Source: Tahibacter harae (GTDB lineage Bacteria; Pseudomonadota; Gammaproteobacteria; Xanthomonadales; Rhodanobacteraceae). Taken from it: 64,000 nt of DNA. Where the stretch lies: assembly GCF_024437735.1 (NCBI RefSeq), contig NZ_JANFQO010000004.1, forward strand, positions 248,001 to 312,000, in the 5' to 3' direction. Below, one piece after another: positions 27,351 to 36,760 of the stretch; the first letter of the stretch is position 1; each line of letters opens with the position of its first letter. The position numbers and the translations under genes are program-made. The notes under the pieces were generated by a model that made no database searches, was not told the origin of the DNA, and saw only the letters and a list, made by a program, of their open reading frames with translations.

Positions 27351-28436
27351 TCAAGGCAGGTGCTCCCGCGCCAGATAGTCTTCGCTCTGCATCTCGATTA
27401 GCCGCGACTCGGTGCGGCTGAACTCCGCGCGCAGGCGCTCGCCGTCGTAGAGGTCGATGATGGGCACGGCGGCGGACAGGATCAGCTTGACGTGGCGGTC
27501 GTAGAACTCGTCCACCATTTCGATGAAGCGCCGCGCCGCATCTTCCATGGTCGGCGTGAACTGCGGCACGCCGGAGACGATGACGCTGCCGTAGAGCTTG
27601 CCGATCTCGATGTAGTCGGCCACCGCGCGCGGACCTTCGCAGATCGCCTCGAAGGCGAACCACACCACGTCCTCGGCCAGGCGCAGCACCGGGATGCCGC
27701 GGTCGTGGACGCGGATTTGCGTCTGCGCCAGTGCCGCGCCGTGGCTGATGCGCTGGAAGCAGTCGCCCAGGGCGCGCTCGGCGTCATGGCCCAGCGGGTG
27801 ATGGAATACGCGCGCCTGGGTCAGCGCGCGCAGGCGCCAGTCCTGCGCCGAGACGATCTCGAACACCGTGCAGTGCTGCTGGATCAGCGCGATGGCCGGC
27901 AGGAAGCGATCGCGCTGCAGGCCGTTCGCGTACAGGTTCGGCGGCGCGGTATTGGAGGTGGTGACCAGGCATACGCCGCGCGCGAACAGATGCTTGAGCA
28001 GGCCGCCCAGGATCATTGCATCGCCGATGTCGCTGACGAAGAACTCGTCCAGGCACAGCACGCGCGCCCCGGCGGCGATGGTCTCCGCCACGTCGGCCAG
28101 CGGATCCTCGCGCCCCGGCAGATCCTTCAGCTGCGCCTGCACCTCGCGCATGAAGCGGTGGTAGTGCACACGCTTTTTCTGCGCCAGCGGCAGCTGCTCG
28201 TAGAACAGGTCGATCAGGAACGTCTTGCCGCGGCCCACACCGCCCCAGAGGTACAGCCCGCGCACCGCGGCCGGCGCGGCGAAGCGCGCGCGCAGGCGCG
28301 CGAACAGGCCGGCGGGTTCGCTTGCCAGCAGCTCGGTGCTGATGCGGTCCAGCTCGGCCAGGACGGCGCGCTGGGCGGCATCGTCCTGCCAGTCGCCGCG
28401 GGCGACGCCGGCGCGGTAATGCGCGCTCGCGCTCAC
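27351..28436 (-). CDS. zapE: Cell division protein ZapE (AFG1-like ATPase)
   Basis: The 361-residue AAA-type ATPase has Walker A GGVGRGKTFL at about residue 70, Walker B VLCLDEFFVSDIGDAM, and sensor TTSNTAPPNLYANGLQRDRFLPAI. ZapE associates with the division ring and FtsZ in gammaproteobacteria. The start is a GTG at 28436 that overlaps the upstream hydrolase stop by four bases. The frame remains open far upstream on this strand, but that extension is antisense to the metallopeptidase gene and is not coding. Confidence 0.92.
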   Translation of the reverse strand: MSASAHYRAGVARGDWQDDAAQRAVLAELDRISTELLASEPAGLFARLRARFAAPAAVRGLYLWGGVGRGKTFLIDLFYEQLPLAQKKRVHYHRFMREVQAQLKDLPGREDPLADVAETIAAGARVLCLDEFFVSDIGDAMILGGLLKHLFARGVCLVTTSNTAPPNLYANGLQRDRFLPAIALIQQHCTVFEIVSAQDWRLRALTQARVFHHPLGHDAERALGDCFQRISHGAALAQTQIRVHDRGIPVLRLAEDVVWFAFEAICEGPRAVADYIEIGKLYGSVIVSGVPQFTPTMEDAARRFIEMVDEFYDRHVKLILSAAVPIIDLYDGERLRAEFSRTESRLIEMQSEDYLAREHLP

Positions 28437-29116
28437 TCCGCGGTACGCAGCGGCGGCAGGTTGTCGCGTACGCCGTTCTTCACTGCGCCGCGCAGATCCA
28501 TCAGCCGGCGGTGGAAGAAATGGCTGGTATCGGGCATGCGCACCAGCTGCGGCGGCTTGGGCAGGCCGGCGACCCAGGCGAACACGGCCGCCGGATCGAC
28601 CACTTCGTCGGCCTCGCCCTGCACGATCAGCCAGGGGCATTCCGGCAGCGTCACGGCGGAAAAATCCCAGCGCCCCACCGGCGGAGCAATCTGGATCAGC
28701 TGCTGTACGCCCAGCGTGTGCGCCGCGCGCAACGCGACGTAGCTGCCGAAGGAAAAGCCCGCCAGCCACAGCGCGTCGCCGGGGCGTTCGCGCCGCAGCC
28801 ATCCGGCCACGGCGACGAGATCGTCGGTTTCGCCCTGGCCTTCGTCGTAGCTGCCGGCGGAGTTGCCCACGCCGCGGAAATTGAACCGCACCGTGGCCAG
28901 GCCCAGCTCGACCAGCGAGCGCGAGACCATGGTCACGACCTTGTTGTGCATGGTTCCGCCGTGCAGCGGATGCGGATGGCAGACGATGGCGGCGCCGCGG
29001 CGCGCCTCCTGTTCCGGCAGTTCCACCAGGCATTCCAGCACGCCGGCGGGTCCGTGGAGTTCCAGTGCGCCGGACTGGGCGGGAAAGGCCGGCTGGGAAG
29101 TGGGCGATGCGCTCAT
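28433..29116 (-). CDS. Alpha/beta hydrolase (YheT/COG2945-like)
   Basis: The 227-residue protein shows AAIVCHPHPLHGGTMHNKVV, RFNFRGVGNSAGSYDEGQGE, the nucleophile elbow GFSFGSYVA and the late histidine region MPDTSHFFHRRL. This matches the COG2945 group of small alpha/beta hydrolases, whose substrates are not well defined. It is translationally coupled to zapE by a GTGA overlap. The start at 29116 is preferred over upstream frames, which cross the divergent promoter region. Confidence 0.87.
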   Translation of the reverse strand: MSASPTSQPAFPAQSGALELHGPAGVLECLVELPEQEARRGAAIVCHPHPLHGGTMHNKVVTMVSRSLVELGLATVRFNFRGVGNSAGSYDEGQGETDDLVAVAGWLRRERPGDALWLAGFSFGSYVALRAAHTLGVQQLIQIAPPVGRWDFSAVTLPECPWLIVQGEADEVVDPAAVFAWVAGLPKPPQLVRMPDTSHFFHRRLMDLRGAVKNGVRDNLPPLRTAE

Positions 29117-29438
29117 CCGCCGATTGTAGCCAAGCACCGCCGGCCCGGCGACGCGCGCTGTTTCCCGCCAGGACGCTGCCACGCGAGACTTGGCTGTCGC
29201 GCCGCGCCCCCGTGGCCGCCGCCGCGGTAGCGGCCCGCGCCGTTGCGCCCTGTGGCGCGCATCGCAGCGGCATTGGGCCGCGGCCGCTGCGGCGCCCCCT
29301 GCGCCGTTGCGCCATCCGGCCGGGACCGCCGCACGACTGCGCGCTGGTTCGCAGTCCGCCGCCCGGCCTATGGATTTGTGCGTGGGCCGGCTGCACAGTC
29401 GCCGGTCTTCGTTTTGTACGCTCCCAGGGGAGAACATC
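29117..29438. other. Divergent intergenic region between the hydrolase and the metallopeptidase
   Basis: About 320 bp of GC-rich DNA without a supported gene. It must carry promoters for both directions. AGGGGAG at 29426-29432 is the metallopeptidase ribosome binding site. No clear -35/-10 pair stood out. Confidence 0.5.
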
Positions 29439-31409
29439 ATGTCGCACTACCCGACGCTGGGCCGCACCGTTGCCGGCCTGATGCTGCTGGCCGCCGCCGG
29501 CGGCGCGGCGGCGGCCGGGCTGTGGTCGGAAGCCAACGCGCCGCTGCGGCTGGACGGCAACGGCCCGCAGCCGGCGAACTACCGCAGCCTGCTGCTCGAT
29601 GTCCCGGCCGTGACGGCAGCGCTGGACGAAGCCGTCGCCAGCGGCACCCCGTTCCCGCTGCCGCGGCCCGACGGCAGCTACGCCGCCTTCGTACTGGAGG
29701 ATTCCGGCACCTTGTCGCCGGAACTCGCGGCAAAATTCCCCGAGCTGCGCAGCCTGCGCGGCCGCGACGCCGACGGCAACCGCCTGCGCCTGGACATGTC
29801 GGTACTGGGGCTGCAAGCGCTGGTGTTCGACCAGGACGGCAGCTGGGTGGTGCAGCCCGGCACGCTGGGCCTGGGACCGGACTACCTCGCCTTCCGCCGC
29901 AGCGACGCCGCCGCCAGCGGACGCTTCCGCTGCGACGTGCACGGACGCGACGAAACGCCCGGGGAACACGTGCGCAATTCGCCCCAGCCGAATACGGTGA
30001 CCGGCGCCAACCGGCGCGTGCTGCGCATCGCGGTCGCCGCCACCGGCGAATACACCGCGTTCTTCGGCGGTACCGTGAATGCCGGGCAGGCGGCGATTGC
30101 CGCGGCGGTCAACCGCGTCAACGAGGTTTATGGCAACGAGTTCAGCGTGACCCTGCAGCTGGTCGCCAACAACAATCTGGTCGTCTACACCAACAGCGGA
30201 ACCGATCCGTATACCAATAACAGTGGCAGCACCATGCTGGGCCAGAACCAGACCAACCTGGACAGCGTGATCGGCAATGCCAACTACGACCTGGGCCATG
30301 TATTCAGCACCGGCGGCGGCGGCGTTGCCACGCTCAACTCGGTCTGCAGCAATTCGACCAAGGCGCGCGGCGTCACCGGCAGCGGCGCGCCCACCGGGGA
30401 TCCGTTCTGGATCGACTACGTCGCGCACGAAATGGGCCACCAGTTCGGCGGCAGCCATACCTTCAACAGCGAAACCAGCTCCTGCGGCGGCGGCAACCGC
30501 AGCGGCGGCGCGGCCTACGAGACCGGCAGCGGCTCCACCATACAGGCCTATGCCGGCATCTGCGGCAGCGACGACCTGCAACCCAACTCCGATCCGTATT
30601 TCCACGCCAAGAGCCTGGAACAGATGCAGGCGCGCCTGGACGCCGTGCCGTCCTGCGGCAGCTCCACGCCCAATCCCAGCAGCGCGCCGGTGATTCCGGC
30701 CATGACGACGAGCTATGCAATCCCTGCGCGCACGCCGTTCCGCCTGATCGGGCCCGTGGCGACGGACGCCGACGGCGACAGCCTGAGCTACGCCTGGGAG
30801 GAATACGACCTGGGCGTGAGCACCCCAATCAATGTCGACAATGGCAGCAGCCCCATCATCCGCTCGTTCAATCCCACTGCCAGCCGCCAACGCATGGTGC
30901 CGCGGCTGTCCGCCCTGCTGAGCAATGCGAACCTGCCCGGCGAGATCCTGCCGCAGGTGGACCGCACCGCCCTGCGCTTCCGCCTGACCGTGCGCGACAA
31001 CCACGCCGGCGGCGGCCGCAGCAGCAGCGCCGACATGCCGGCGATACGGGTGGTCGGCAGCAGCGGGCCGTTCCAGGTCACCACGCCGAACACGGCGCTG
31101 AACTGGGCCGCCGGCATTCCGCACACCGTGACCTGGGACGTGGCCAACACCACCGCCGCGCCGATCTCCTGCGCCAGCGTCGCCATCGACATCTCCAGCG
31201 ACGGCGGCGCCAGTTGGGCCGCAGTGCTGCGCAGTGCGACGCCGAACGACGGCAGCGAGAACGTCGTCATCCCCGGCGCACTGACCGGCAGCCAGGCGCG
31301 CATCCGCGTGCGCTGCCCCGACAATATTTTCTTCGATATTTCCAATGTGAACTTCAGCGTGAGCGCGTCGAACGACGGGATCTTCTACGACTCGTTCGAG
31401 ACGCGCTGA
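29439..31409 (+). CDS. Secreted reprolysin-like zinc metallopeptidase
   Basis: The 656-residue protein has a signal peptide (residues 1-26, ending GGAAAAG) and a pro-region to about residue 180. The catalytic domain begins RVLRIAVAATGEYTAFFGG and contains the metzincin zinc motif HEMGHQFGGSH at about residue 330, with a cysteine-rich segment after it. Beta-sandwich, PKD/Ig-like repeats follow (ATDADGDSLSYAWEEYD; HTVTWDVANTTAAP). The C-terminus is DGIFYDSFETR, similar to the IFxDGFE-type tail of many secreted Rhodanobacteraceae proteins, as far as I recall. It is probably an exported protease. AGGGGAG precedes the ATG. Confidence 0.92.
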   Translation: MSHYPTLGRTVAGLMLLAAAGGAAAAGLWSEANAPLRLDGNGPQPANYRSLLLDVPAVTAALDEAVASGTPFPLPRPDGSYAAFVLEDSGTLSPELAAKFPELRSLRGRDADGNRLRLDMSVLGLQALVFDQDGSWVVQPGTLGLGPDYLAFRRSDAAASGRFRCDVHGRDETPGEHVRNSPQPNTVTGANRRVLRIAVAATGEYTAFFGGTVNAGQAAIAAAVNRVNEVYGNEFSVTLQLVANNNLVVYTNSGTDPYTNNSGSTMLGQNQTNLDSVIGNANYDLGHVFSTGGGGVATLNSVCSNSTKARGVTGSGAPTGDPFWIDYVAHEMGHQFGGSHTFNSETSSCGGGNRSGGAAYETGSGSTIQAYAGICGSDDLQPNSDPYFHAKSLEQMQARLDAVPSCGSSTPNPSSAPVIPAMTTSYAIPARTPFRLIGPVATDADGDSLSYAWEEYDLGVSTPINVDNGSSPIIRSFNPTASRQRMVPRLSALLSNANLPGEILPQVDRTALRFRLTVRDNHAGGGRSSSADMPAIRVVGSSGPFQVTTPNTALNWAAGIPHTVTWDVANTTAAPISCASVAIDISSDGGASWAAVLRSATPNDGSENVVIPGALTGSQARIRVRCPDNIFFDISNVNFSVSASNDGIFYDSFETR

Positions 31410-31642
31410 GGCGCAGCGCGCATCGTTGCGGCGCTGCCGCTCGACGGCGCCGCGGCACACCGGTGGCGCGCTGCCGGCCGGCGCGCCGCAGACCGCAGCG
31501 CCTCGGGCCGCCCACACCTGGCACCACGCCGGACACAGCGCCACCAGCGACAGCGCGCCGGATGCAACGCCCCGGCCACGCGCCGCCGGCAGAAGGCACC
31601 GCAGCCCGGCCTTCGCCGGTCGGCCCACGATCGTCGGGCGGG

Positions 31643-32188
31643 CTAAGCACCCGCAGCGCCCCGGTACGGATCGTTGCCCCAGCTTTGATGCACCACCCAG
31701 CCCAGCGCCACCAACGCCGGGACAGCCAGCAGCAGCGGCGGCAACAGGATGCGATTGCGCAGCAGGCCGGGAATCTCCAGGCGGCCCACTTCGGCGCCGC
31801 CGCGGTACAGGCTCAGCTGCGACGGAAGGAAACCGCGCGGCGGCGGTACGCTCCAGCCCGCGTCTTCGCCGGCCGGCTGCAGCGTGATCGCGCCGGCGCG
31901 CAGGAACGAGGATCGGCTGTGGACGCGCGCCAGCTCCATCTCGCCCTGCAGCAGGGTATACCGCTGGTCGGCCTGCAGGCGGCTCCAGACGGCCCGCAGC
32001 ACGCCGCGGCGGCCGCGGGCCAGATCAGCTGCACGGCGTTCGCTGCGGATCACGTATTCGCCGCCGTCCAGACGCAGCGCGGCCAGGCCATTGAAGTCCG
32101 CCTGCGCGATCTCACCTACACGACGGCCCTGCGCCAGCACCACGTAGTGCACGGCGCGGCTCTCGTCGACGATCTTCAGCTCCAGCAC
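31643..32188 (-). CDS. Hypothetical protein with C-terminal membrane helix
   Basis: The 181-residue protein starts MLELKIVDESRAVHYVVLAQGRRVGEI and looks beta-rich for about 140 residues. It ends with one hydrophobic helix (ILLPPLLLAVPALVALGWVV) and a short tail, suggesting a tail-anchored protein with its bulk in the cytoplasm. I do not recognise the family. It is divergent from acpH with 45 bases between the starts. The long open frame on the opposite strand is compositional. Confidence 0.7.
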   Translation of the reverse strand: MLELKIVDESRAVHYVVLAQGRRVGEIAQADFNGLAALRLDGGEYVIRSERRAADLARGRRGVLRAVWSRLQADQRYTLLQGEMELARVHSRSSFLRAGAITLQPAGEDAGWSVPPPRGFLPSQLSLYRGGAEVGRLEIPGLLRNRILLPPLLLAVPALVALGWVVHQSWGNDPYRGAAGA

Positions 32189-32233
32189 GGCGGTCTCATT
32201 CGTGGCAATGCCTCAGCGTAGTATCCCGACACC

Positions 32234-32824
32234 ATGAATTTTCTGGCCCACGCCCTGCTCGCCGGCGAGGACGACGAACTGATCCTGGGCTGCCTGCTCG
32301 GCGACTTCATCCACGGCCGCATCGCACCCGGCCTGCGGCCTGTCGTCGAACAGGGCGTGCGCCTGCACCGCGCCGTGGACGTGCATACCGACGCCCATCC
32401 TGTCGTGGCCGGCCTGCGCAGCCATATCCCCGCGCCGTTCCGCCGCTATGCCGGCATCCTGCTGGACATCTGGTTCGATCATCTGCTCGCGCGCGACTTC
32501 GGCCGGTGGAGCCGTACGCAGCTGCGGGATTATTCGCAACAGCTGCGCGATCTGCTGCGCAGGCACGACGCGGAACTACCCGAGGAAATGCGCCGCTTCG
32601 CCGCCTACATGGAGCGCAACGGCCTGCCCGCGGCCTATGCCGATCCCGCCGTGGCCGGCCGCGCCATCGCCGGCGTGGGCCAGCGCCTGCGCCGCGAGAA
32701 CCCGCTGCACGAGGCGCTGCCGCTGCTGCAGCAGCTGGACCCGCTGCTGGAAGCCGGCTTCCGCGAATTCTTCCCGCAACTGCAGCAGTTTGTGCGGGAA
32801 TGGCGGGCGGCTCAGGCGGGCTAG
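32234..32824 (+). CDS. acpH: Acyl carrier protein phosphodiesterase
   Basis: The 196-residue HD-like protein starts MNFLAHALLAGEDDELILGCLLGDFIHG and contains GVRLHRAVDVHTDAHPVV and ILLDIWFDHLLARDF, the conserved histidine/aspartate segments of the AcpH family (COG3124). The enzyme removes 4'-phosphopantetheine from ACP. It is a single gene without an obvious operon partner. Confidence 0.9.
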   Translation: MNFLAHALLAGEDDELILGCLLGDFIHGRIAPGLRPVVEQGVRLHRAVDVHTDAHPVVAGLRSHIPAPFRRYAGILLDIWFDHLLARDFGRWSRTQLRDYSQQLRDLLRRHDAELPEEMRRFAAYMERNGLPAAYADPAVAGRAIAGVGQRLRRENPLHEALPLLQQLDPLLEAGFREFFPQLQQFVREWRAAQAG

Positions 32825-32961
32825 GACACGCGCTCCGGCGGCGAGCCGGAGCGGAACGCCGCCTCTCGCCTTCGGTTGCGCCGCTGCGGCAACCGGCACG
32901 CAAGCGGCGGCGCGCGGATCGACAGCCCACAGGCCGGACGACAAGCCGCATCGGCCAGCCC

Positions 32962-33003
32962 AAAAAGAAAACCGGCGGGACGCGCTCTACGCATCCCGCC
33001 GGT
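32962..33003 (-). terminator. Intrinsic terminator of the cytochrome c gene
   Basis: On the minus strand, 40 bases after the cytochrome stop, a 10 bp stem ACCGGCGGGA / TCCCGCCGGT with a 13-base loop is followed by TTTCTTTTTG. This is a good Rho-independent terminator. Confidence 0.85.
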
Positions 33004-33042
33004 CTGTCATACCGCTGTGCTCGCGTGGCGGCGCGGGCTTGC

Positions 33043-33573
33043 TTACTTGAAGTGGTCCATCATCCAGTGGACGGTGACCTTGATCTGCTCGTCGTTGATC
33101 GACGGGTTGCCACCGCGCGGCGGCATCACGCCCTTCTTGCCGGTGAAGCCTTCGGTCGCGTGCTTGATGAGCGTATCGGCGCCCTGGGCCAGACGCGGGC
33201 CCCAGTCGGCCTTGTCGTCCATCTTCGGTGCGCCGCTGGCGCCGGTGTTATGGCAGGCGAAGCAGAGGCCGTCGTAGATGACCTTGGGATCGGTGCTGCC
33301 GCCGAAGGCGACCTGGGCGGCAGCGGCCTTCTTGCGCGCTTCCTCGGCGGCCAGCATGGCGGCGCGGCCGGTATCGCCGGCGTAGGAATCGCCGACCGGG
33401 GCCAGGCGGTCCTGCACCACCTTGTCCGCAGCCGGGCTGGGCTGGGCCGGGTGCTTGGTATAGATGTAGTGGGCAAGCAGGATGAAGGCCAGCGCCATCA
33501 GCGCAAGTACGCCGATCAGCATCGAAAAGCGCTTCAGGAATTCGAGGTCGGTCTTGGTAATCGGGCTGCTCAC
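33043..33573 (-). CDS. Membrane-anchored cytochrome c5-family protein
   Basis: The 176-residue protein has one N-terminal membrane helix (MLIGVLALMALAFILLAHYI), a charged linker, then a class I cytochrome c domain with the haem site CFACH at about residue 108-112 and the distal methionine region KGVMPPRGGNP. It would face the periplasm and carry electrons in respiration. The start is a GTG at 33573, with AGGAAAGG upstream. A terminator follows. Confidence 0.9.
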   Translation of the reverse strand: MSSPITKTDLEFLKRFSMLIGVLALMALAFILLAHYIYTKHPAQPSPAADKVVQDRLAPVGDSYAGDTGRAAMLAAEEARKKAAAAQVAFGGSTDPKVIYDGLCFACHNTGASGAPKMDDKADWGPRLAQGADTLIKHATEGFTGKKGVMPPRGGNPSINDEQIKVTVHWMMDHFK

Positions 33574-33843
33574 GAAAACACCTTTCCTAGCGGCGGCTGG
33601 GCCGGAGAGGCTCCCGGCACGGAAAAAAGACGGGCAAGTATAACGGCCGGCCCCCAGGCACGGAAGCACAGGACTAGCCCGCGCCCCGGCCGGACCGCTA
33701 TGATGCGCCCCGGTCCGGCCCCACCGCCCGCCGCCGCGAGGCAGCGATCCGGCTAAATCCGCGACCCACTTGGAAAATCCGCCCGGCCGCCGCCACCCGG
33801 CAATACCGGACCGGCGGCCCCGTCGTCCAAGGCCATCTACAAC

Positions 33844-33920
33844 GCGCCCGTAGCTCAGCTGGATAGAGTACCGCCCTCCGAAGGCGGTGGTCGGGGGTTC
33901 GAATCCCTCCGGGCGCGCCA
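33844..33920 (+). tRNA. tRNA-Arg (anticodon CCG)
   Basis: A full cloverleaf can be drawn: acceptor GCGCCCG / CGGGCGC, D arm with AGCTCAGCTGGATAGAGT, anticodon stem CCGCC / GGCGG with loop CTCCGAA, and T arm GGGGGTTCGAATCCCTC. The CCA end is encoded (33918-33920). The anticodon CCG reads CGG codons. Confidence 0.96.
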
Positions 33921-33981
33921 CGACGACCAATCTCCTTGACCTCGCACAAGGCTTGCAGCCCGCGCCAGAACCCCGCCGCGC

Positions 33982-34353
33982 TCAGCGCCTCGGTTTCAAC
34001 TGGTGCAGCATCAGCGCGTTTCCCTCGCTGTCGAGGCAGACCGCCATGCGGCAGGCCGGTCCGTGGATGATGTCGCCGCAGAACTGCACGCCTTTGGCGG
34101 TGAGTTCTTCGACCAGCCGGCCGAGGTCCTCGACCTCGAACGCGACCATGCCGCCCGCGGAGCGGCTGGGTTCGTTCGGCGTGGTGTTGGTGATGGCCAG
34201 GCAGCCGCCTTCGGGCAGGTCGTATTCGATCCAGTGCCTGTCGCCCTGACCGCCGACCAGGCCGGGCGACAGGCCCAGGATCTGTTCGTAGAAGGTGCGC
34301 GCCCGGGCGACGTCCTTCGCCGGATACATGACAAACGCCAGCTTTCTGAACAT
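33982..34353 (-). CDS. VOC-family (glyoxalase-like) protein
   Basis: The 123-residue protein begins MFRKLAFVMYPAKDVARARTFYEQILG and contains HWIEYDLPEGGCLAIT and the C-terminal ACRMAVCLDSEGNALMLHQLK, matching the vicinal oxygen chelate fold. It is unrelated in detail to the VOC protein at 15474. Substrate is unknown. It is followed by the tRNA gene on the other strand. Confidence 0.88.
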   Translation of the reverse strand: MFRKLAFVMYPAKDVARARTFYEQILGLSPGLVGGQGDRHWIEYDLPEGGCLAITNTTPNEPSRSAGGMVAFEVEDLGRLVEELTAKGVQFCGDIIHGPACRMAVCLDSEGNALMLHQLKPRR

Positions 34354-34404
34354 GGGAATCCTCGTGAGGTATTGCGGGGAATATGACTTCGTACAGCAGC
34401 GGCG

Positions 34405-35610
34405 TCAGAGGTAGCCGGCCCACCAGCTGTCCTTGTACCGGCCCTTGAAGCGATCGAACCCGACGCAGGCGGGATACAGGGCGAGCACCACGCCGAACCA
34501 GGCGAGGTAGACGACGCCCAGCGGCCAGCCGAAATCCGGAGGAAAGGCTTCGCGCGAGCCGCCGAGCGAGGGGAACGGACCTGAGAAGAACGCCATGCGC
34601 ACATCGTGATAGCGCGCAACGGCGAGGCACGATGCGATCAGGTGCGCCAGCAGGAAATGCGCGAGGTAATAGAACAGCGGCACGCGGCCGATCACCACCA
34701 GCGGATGGCTGATGGACAGCGGGTGGCGCTCCAGCCAGGCCAGTCCCAGCAGCACGGGGCCCAGTGTCATCAGCAGGAACAACAAGGACGGCGGGTATTT
34801 GGTCGTCGCCAGGAACGACAGTGCCGTGAACGCCGGCGTTGCCTGCACCGACCAGGGCGAAGGATCGCCGTAGGCATTCACCGCGCGCAGCACGACGAAT
34901 GCGCCCAGCGACAGCGCGCCCGCCGCCAGGAAGACGTGGCGGCGCTTCGCCGCGCCCGCGTCGTAGAGCGAACCCGCAGCGAAGCCGACGGCGAGCACGC
35001 CGAACCACGCCAGCACCGGATAGCCCACGACGACGACCTGCCCGGCAATCCCGAACGCTCCCGGCTGGTGCAGGAGCAGCCACACCGGCGCCAGCGCGCC
35101 CCAGTGCGCGGCCTGTACCGGATCGAGCAGATTGTGCAGCAGGACGATCGCCAGCCCGATCGCGCCGATGGTGCGCGCGGAGAGCACGGCGACCAGCGGC
35201 GCCAGCGCCAGCATGGACAGGCCAAGCGCGCTCAGGACCAGCACCAGCAGCGGATTCCCGCCCAGCAGCCGGAAATCGAGAATGAAACGGAACACAGTGA
35301 GTTCGAGCAGGATCAGCCAGAGTCCGCGCGTCGCCAGGAATTTCGCGACGCCGCGTGCGCAGCCCTGATGCGCCAGCCTGCGCTGCGCGGACAGGCCGGC
35401 GATGAACAGAAAGGCCGGCGCGCAGAAACAGGTGATCCAGCGCGTCATGAAGGTCGCGATGGATGTGCGCGACAGATCGCCGGGCGCGAATGCCATGGCA
35501 TCGGCATGGACGAAATCGCGCACGTGATCCAGCGCCATCAGGATCATGGCGATACCGCGCATCGCATCGATAGCGCTGTGCCTCAGGCCGGGAGCTGCCG
35601 CTGTCTTCAT
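34405..35610 (-). CDS. DUF1624/heparan-alpha-glucosaminide N-acetyltransferase-like membrane protein
   Basis: The 401-residue integral membrane protein starts HSAIDAMRGIAMILMALDHVRDF, the signature of the DUF1624 group related to eukaryotic HGSNAT. About ten hydrophobic helices can be counted, with conserved FCAPAFLFIAGLSA near residue 65 and RVPLFYYLAHFLLAH near residue 320. A transmembrane acyl transfer to a glycan is the usual guess for this family, but the substrate is not known. The ATG at 35610 fits the conserved start; an upstream extension of 77 residues is not conserved. Confidence 0.82.
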   Translation of the reverse strand: MKTAAAPGLRHSAIDAMRGIAMILMALDHVRDFVHADAMAFAPGDLSRTSIATFMTRWITCFCAPAFLFIAGLSAQRRLAHQGCARGVAKFLATRGLWLILLELTVFRFILDFRLLGGNPLLVLVLSALGLSMLALAPLVAVLSARTIGAIGLAIVLLHNLLDPVQAAHWGALAPVWLLLHQPGAFGIAGQVVVVGYPVLAWFGVLAVGFAAGSLYDAGAAKRRHVFLAAGALSLGAFVVLRAVNAYGDPSPWSVQATPAFTALSFLATTKYPPSLLFLLMTLGPVLLGLAWLERHPLSISHPLVVIGRVPLFYYLAHFLLAHLIASCLAVARYHDVRMAFFSGPFPSLGGSREAFPPDFGWPLGVVYLAWFGVVLALYPACVGFDRFKGRYKDSWWAGYL

Positions 35611-35852
35611 CGATCGCTCCGTCTGTCCTGGGCCGCGCGTCGATATTCCACACGCTCTCCCTGCGCGTTTGCACCGCATATCCGGACCATTGGCAGAGCA
35701 CCTGCCGATTGGTCGATGGAAAGTGCGTGTTCGGCGGAATGCGCGCTTACGTCGGCCGGCTTTCGCCGATTCGACGGATGCGGTGTTCGCGGCGACCGGC
35801 CTGCGCGGGCGGTTCCTAAGATGTGCGGAACGCCCGATCACGGTCCGCCACC

Positions 35853-36755
35853 ATGCGCAGTACAGCCAGGCTTCCCTGCATACTCCTACTGCTCGCGGCG
35901 GCCTGCACCGCTGCGCCGGTATTCGCCGCGGAAGGATTCCGCAACGCTTTCGTCGCTTCGGACGACGGAGCGCGCATCCACTACCTGGAGGGCGGGACGC
36001 CGGCGCGCCGCCCGGCGGTGGTCTTCATTCCGGGGTGGACCTGGACCGCGGACGTCTGGATCGACCAGATGCGGCAGCTGGATGGCAGGGCCGTGTTCGC
36101 GATGGATCCGCGCTCGCAAGGGGATTCGTCAAAGACGCACGAGCGCAATTCGCCTGAAGGCCGCGCGGCCGATATCGAGGCGCTGCTGCGCAGGATAGAC
36201 CGCGGCCCCGTAGTGCTGGTGGGATGGTCGCAAGGCGTGCAGGACATTGCCGCCTATGTGGCGCGTTACGGAACCGCGCGCATCGCCGGCCTGGTCTGGG
36301 TCGATTCGGCGCTCTCGGCGGGGCCGAAATCCATCGCGCAGGACCCGGCCGGCACGGCCAGGCTGCTGGAACGCATCGCGATCCTTGCCGAATATCCCAG
36401 GGAATACATCGGCGGCATGCACGATGCGTCGCGGATGCAGGCTGTCGATGGCGCCGAGCGTTCGCGCTATATCGCGCTGTCGCGCAAGACGCCCGCCGAC
36501 CTCGGCCTGGCCATGCTGGTGACCGATCTGCTGACCGTGGACAGGACGCCGGTGCTGGCGAAGATCGACAGGCCGCTGCTGGTGCTGGCCTCGGCCGCGT
36601 CGCCCGAGCTGGATGCGCAACGGGCAATCGCCGCGCGCGTGCCGGGTGCGCGCATCGTCGTGGTGGAAAACGCGGGCCATGCGCTGTTCCTGGATCAGCC
36701 CGCCGTGTTCTCCAGTGAACTAGCGAAATTCCTGTCGGATCTCGATGCGCGCTGA
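35853..36755 (+). CDS. Exported alpha/beta hydrolase
   Basis: The 300-residue protein has an N-terminal signal (LPCILLLLAAACTAAPVFAAE), with AAAC as a possible lipobox. The hydrolase core shows FIPGWTWTADVWIDQMRQL, the nucleophile elbow VGWSQGVQD (Ser at about residue 130) and the catalytic histidine in VVENAGHALFLDQP. The substrate is unknown. Its stop is five bases from the end of the convergent dienelactone hydrolase-like gene. Confidence 0.87.
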   Translation: MRSTARLPCILLLLAAACTAAPVFAAEGFRNAFVASDDGARIHYLEGGTPARRPAVVFIPGWTWTADVWIDQMRQLDGRAVFAMDPRSQGDSSKTHERNSPEGRAADIEALLRRIDRGPVVLVGWSQGVQDIAAYVARYGTARIAGLVWVDSALSAGPKSIAQDPAGTARLLERIAILAEYPREYIGGMHDASRMQAVDGAERSRYIALSRKTPADLGLAMLVTDLLTVDRTPVLAKIDRPLLVLASAASPELDAQRAIAARVPGARIVVVENAGHALFLDQPAVFSSELAKFLSDLDAR

Positions 36756-36760
36756 GCCGC

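Noticed and set aside
28437-31628. Extension of the zapE frame by more than 1000 codons upstream
   Set aside because: It runs antisense to the metallopeptidase and through the hydrolase in another frame; conserved AFG1 sequence begins only at the GTG 28436.
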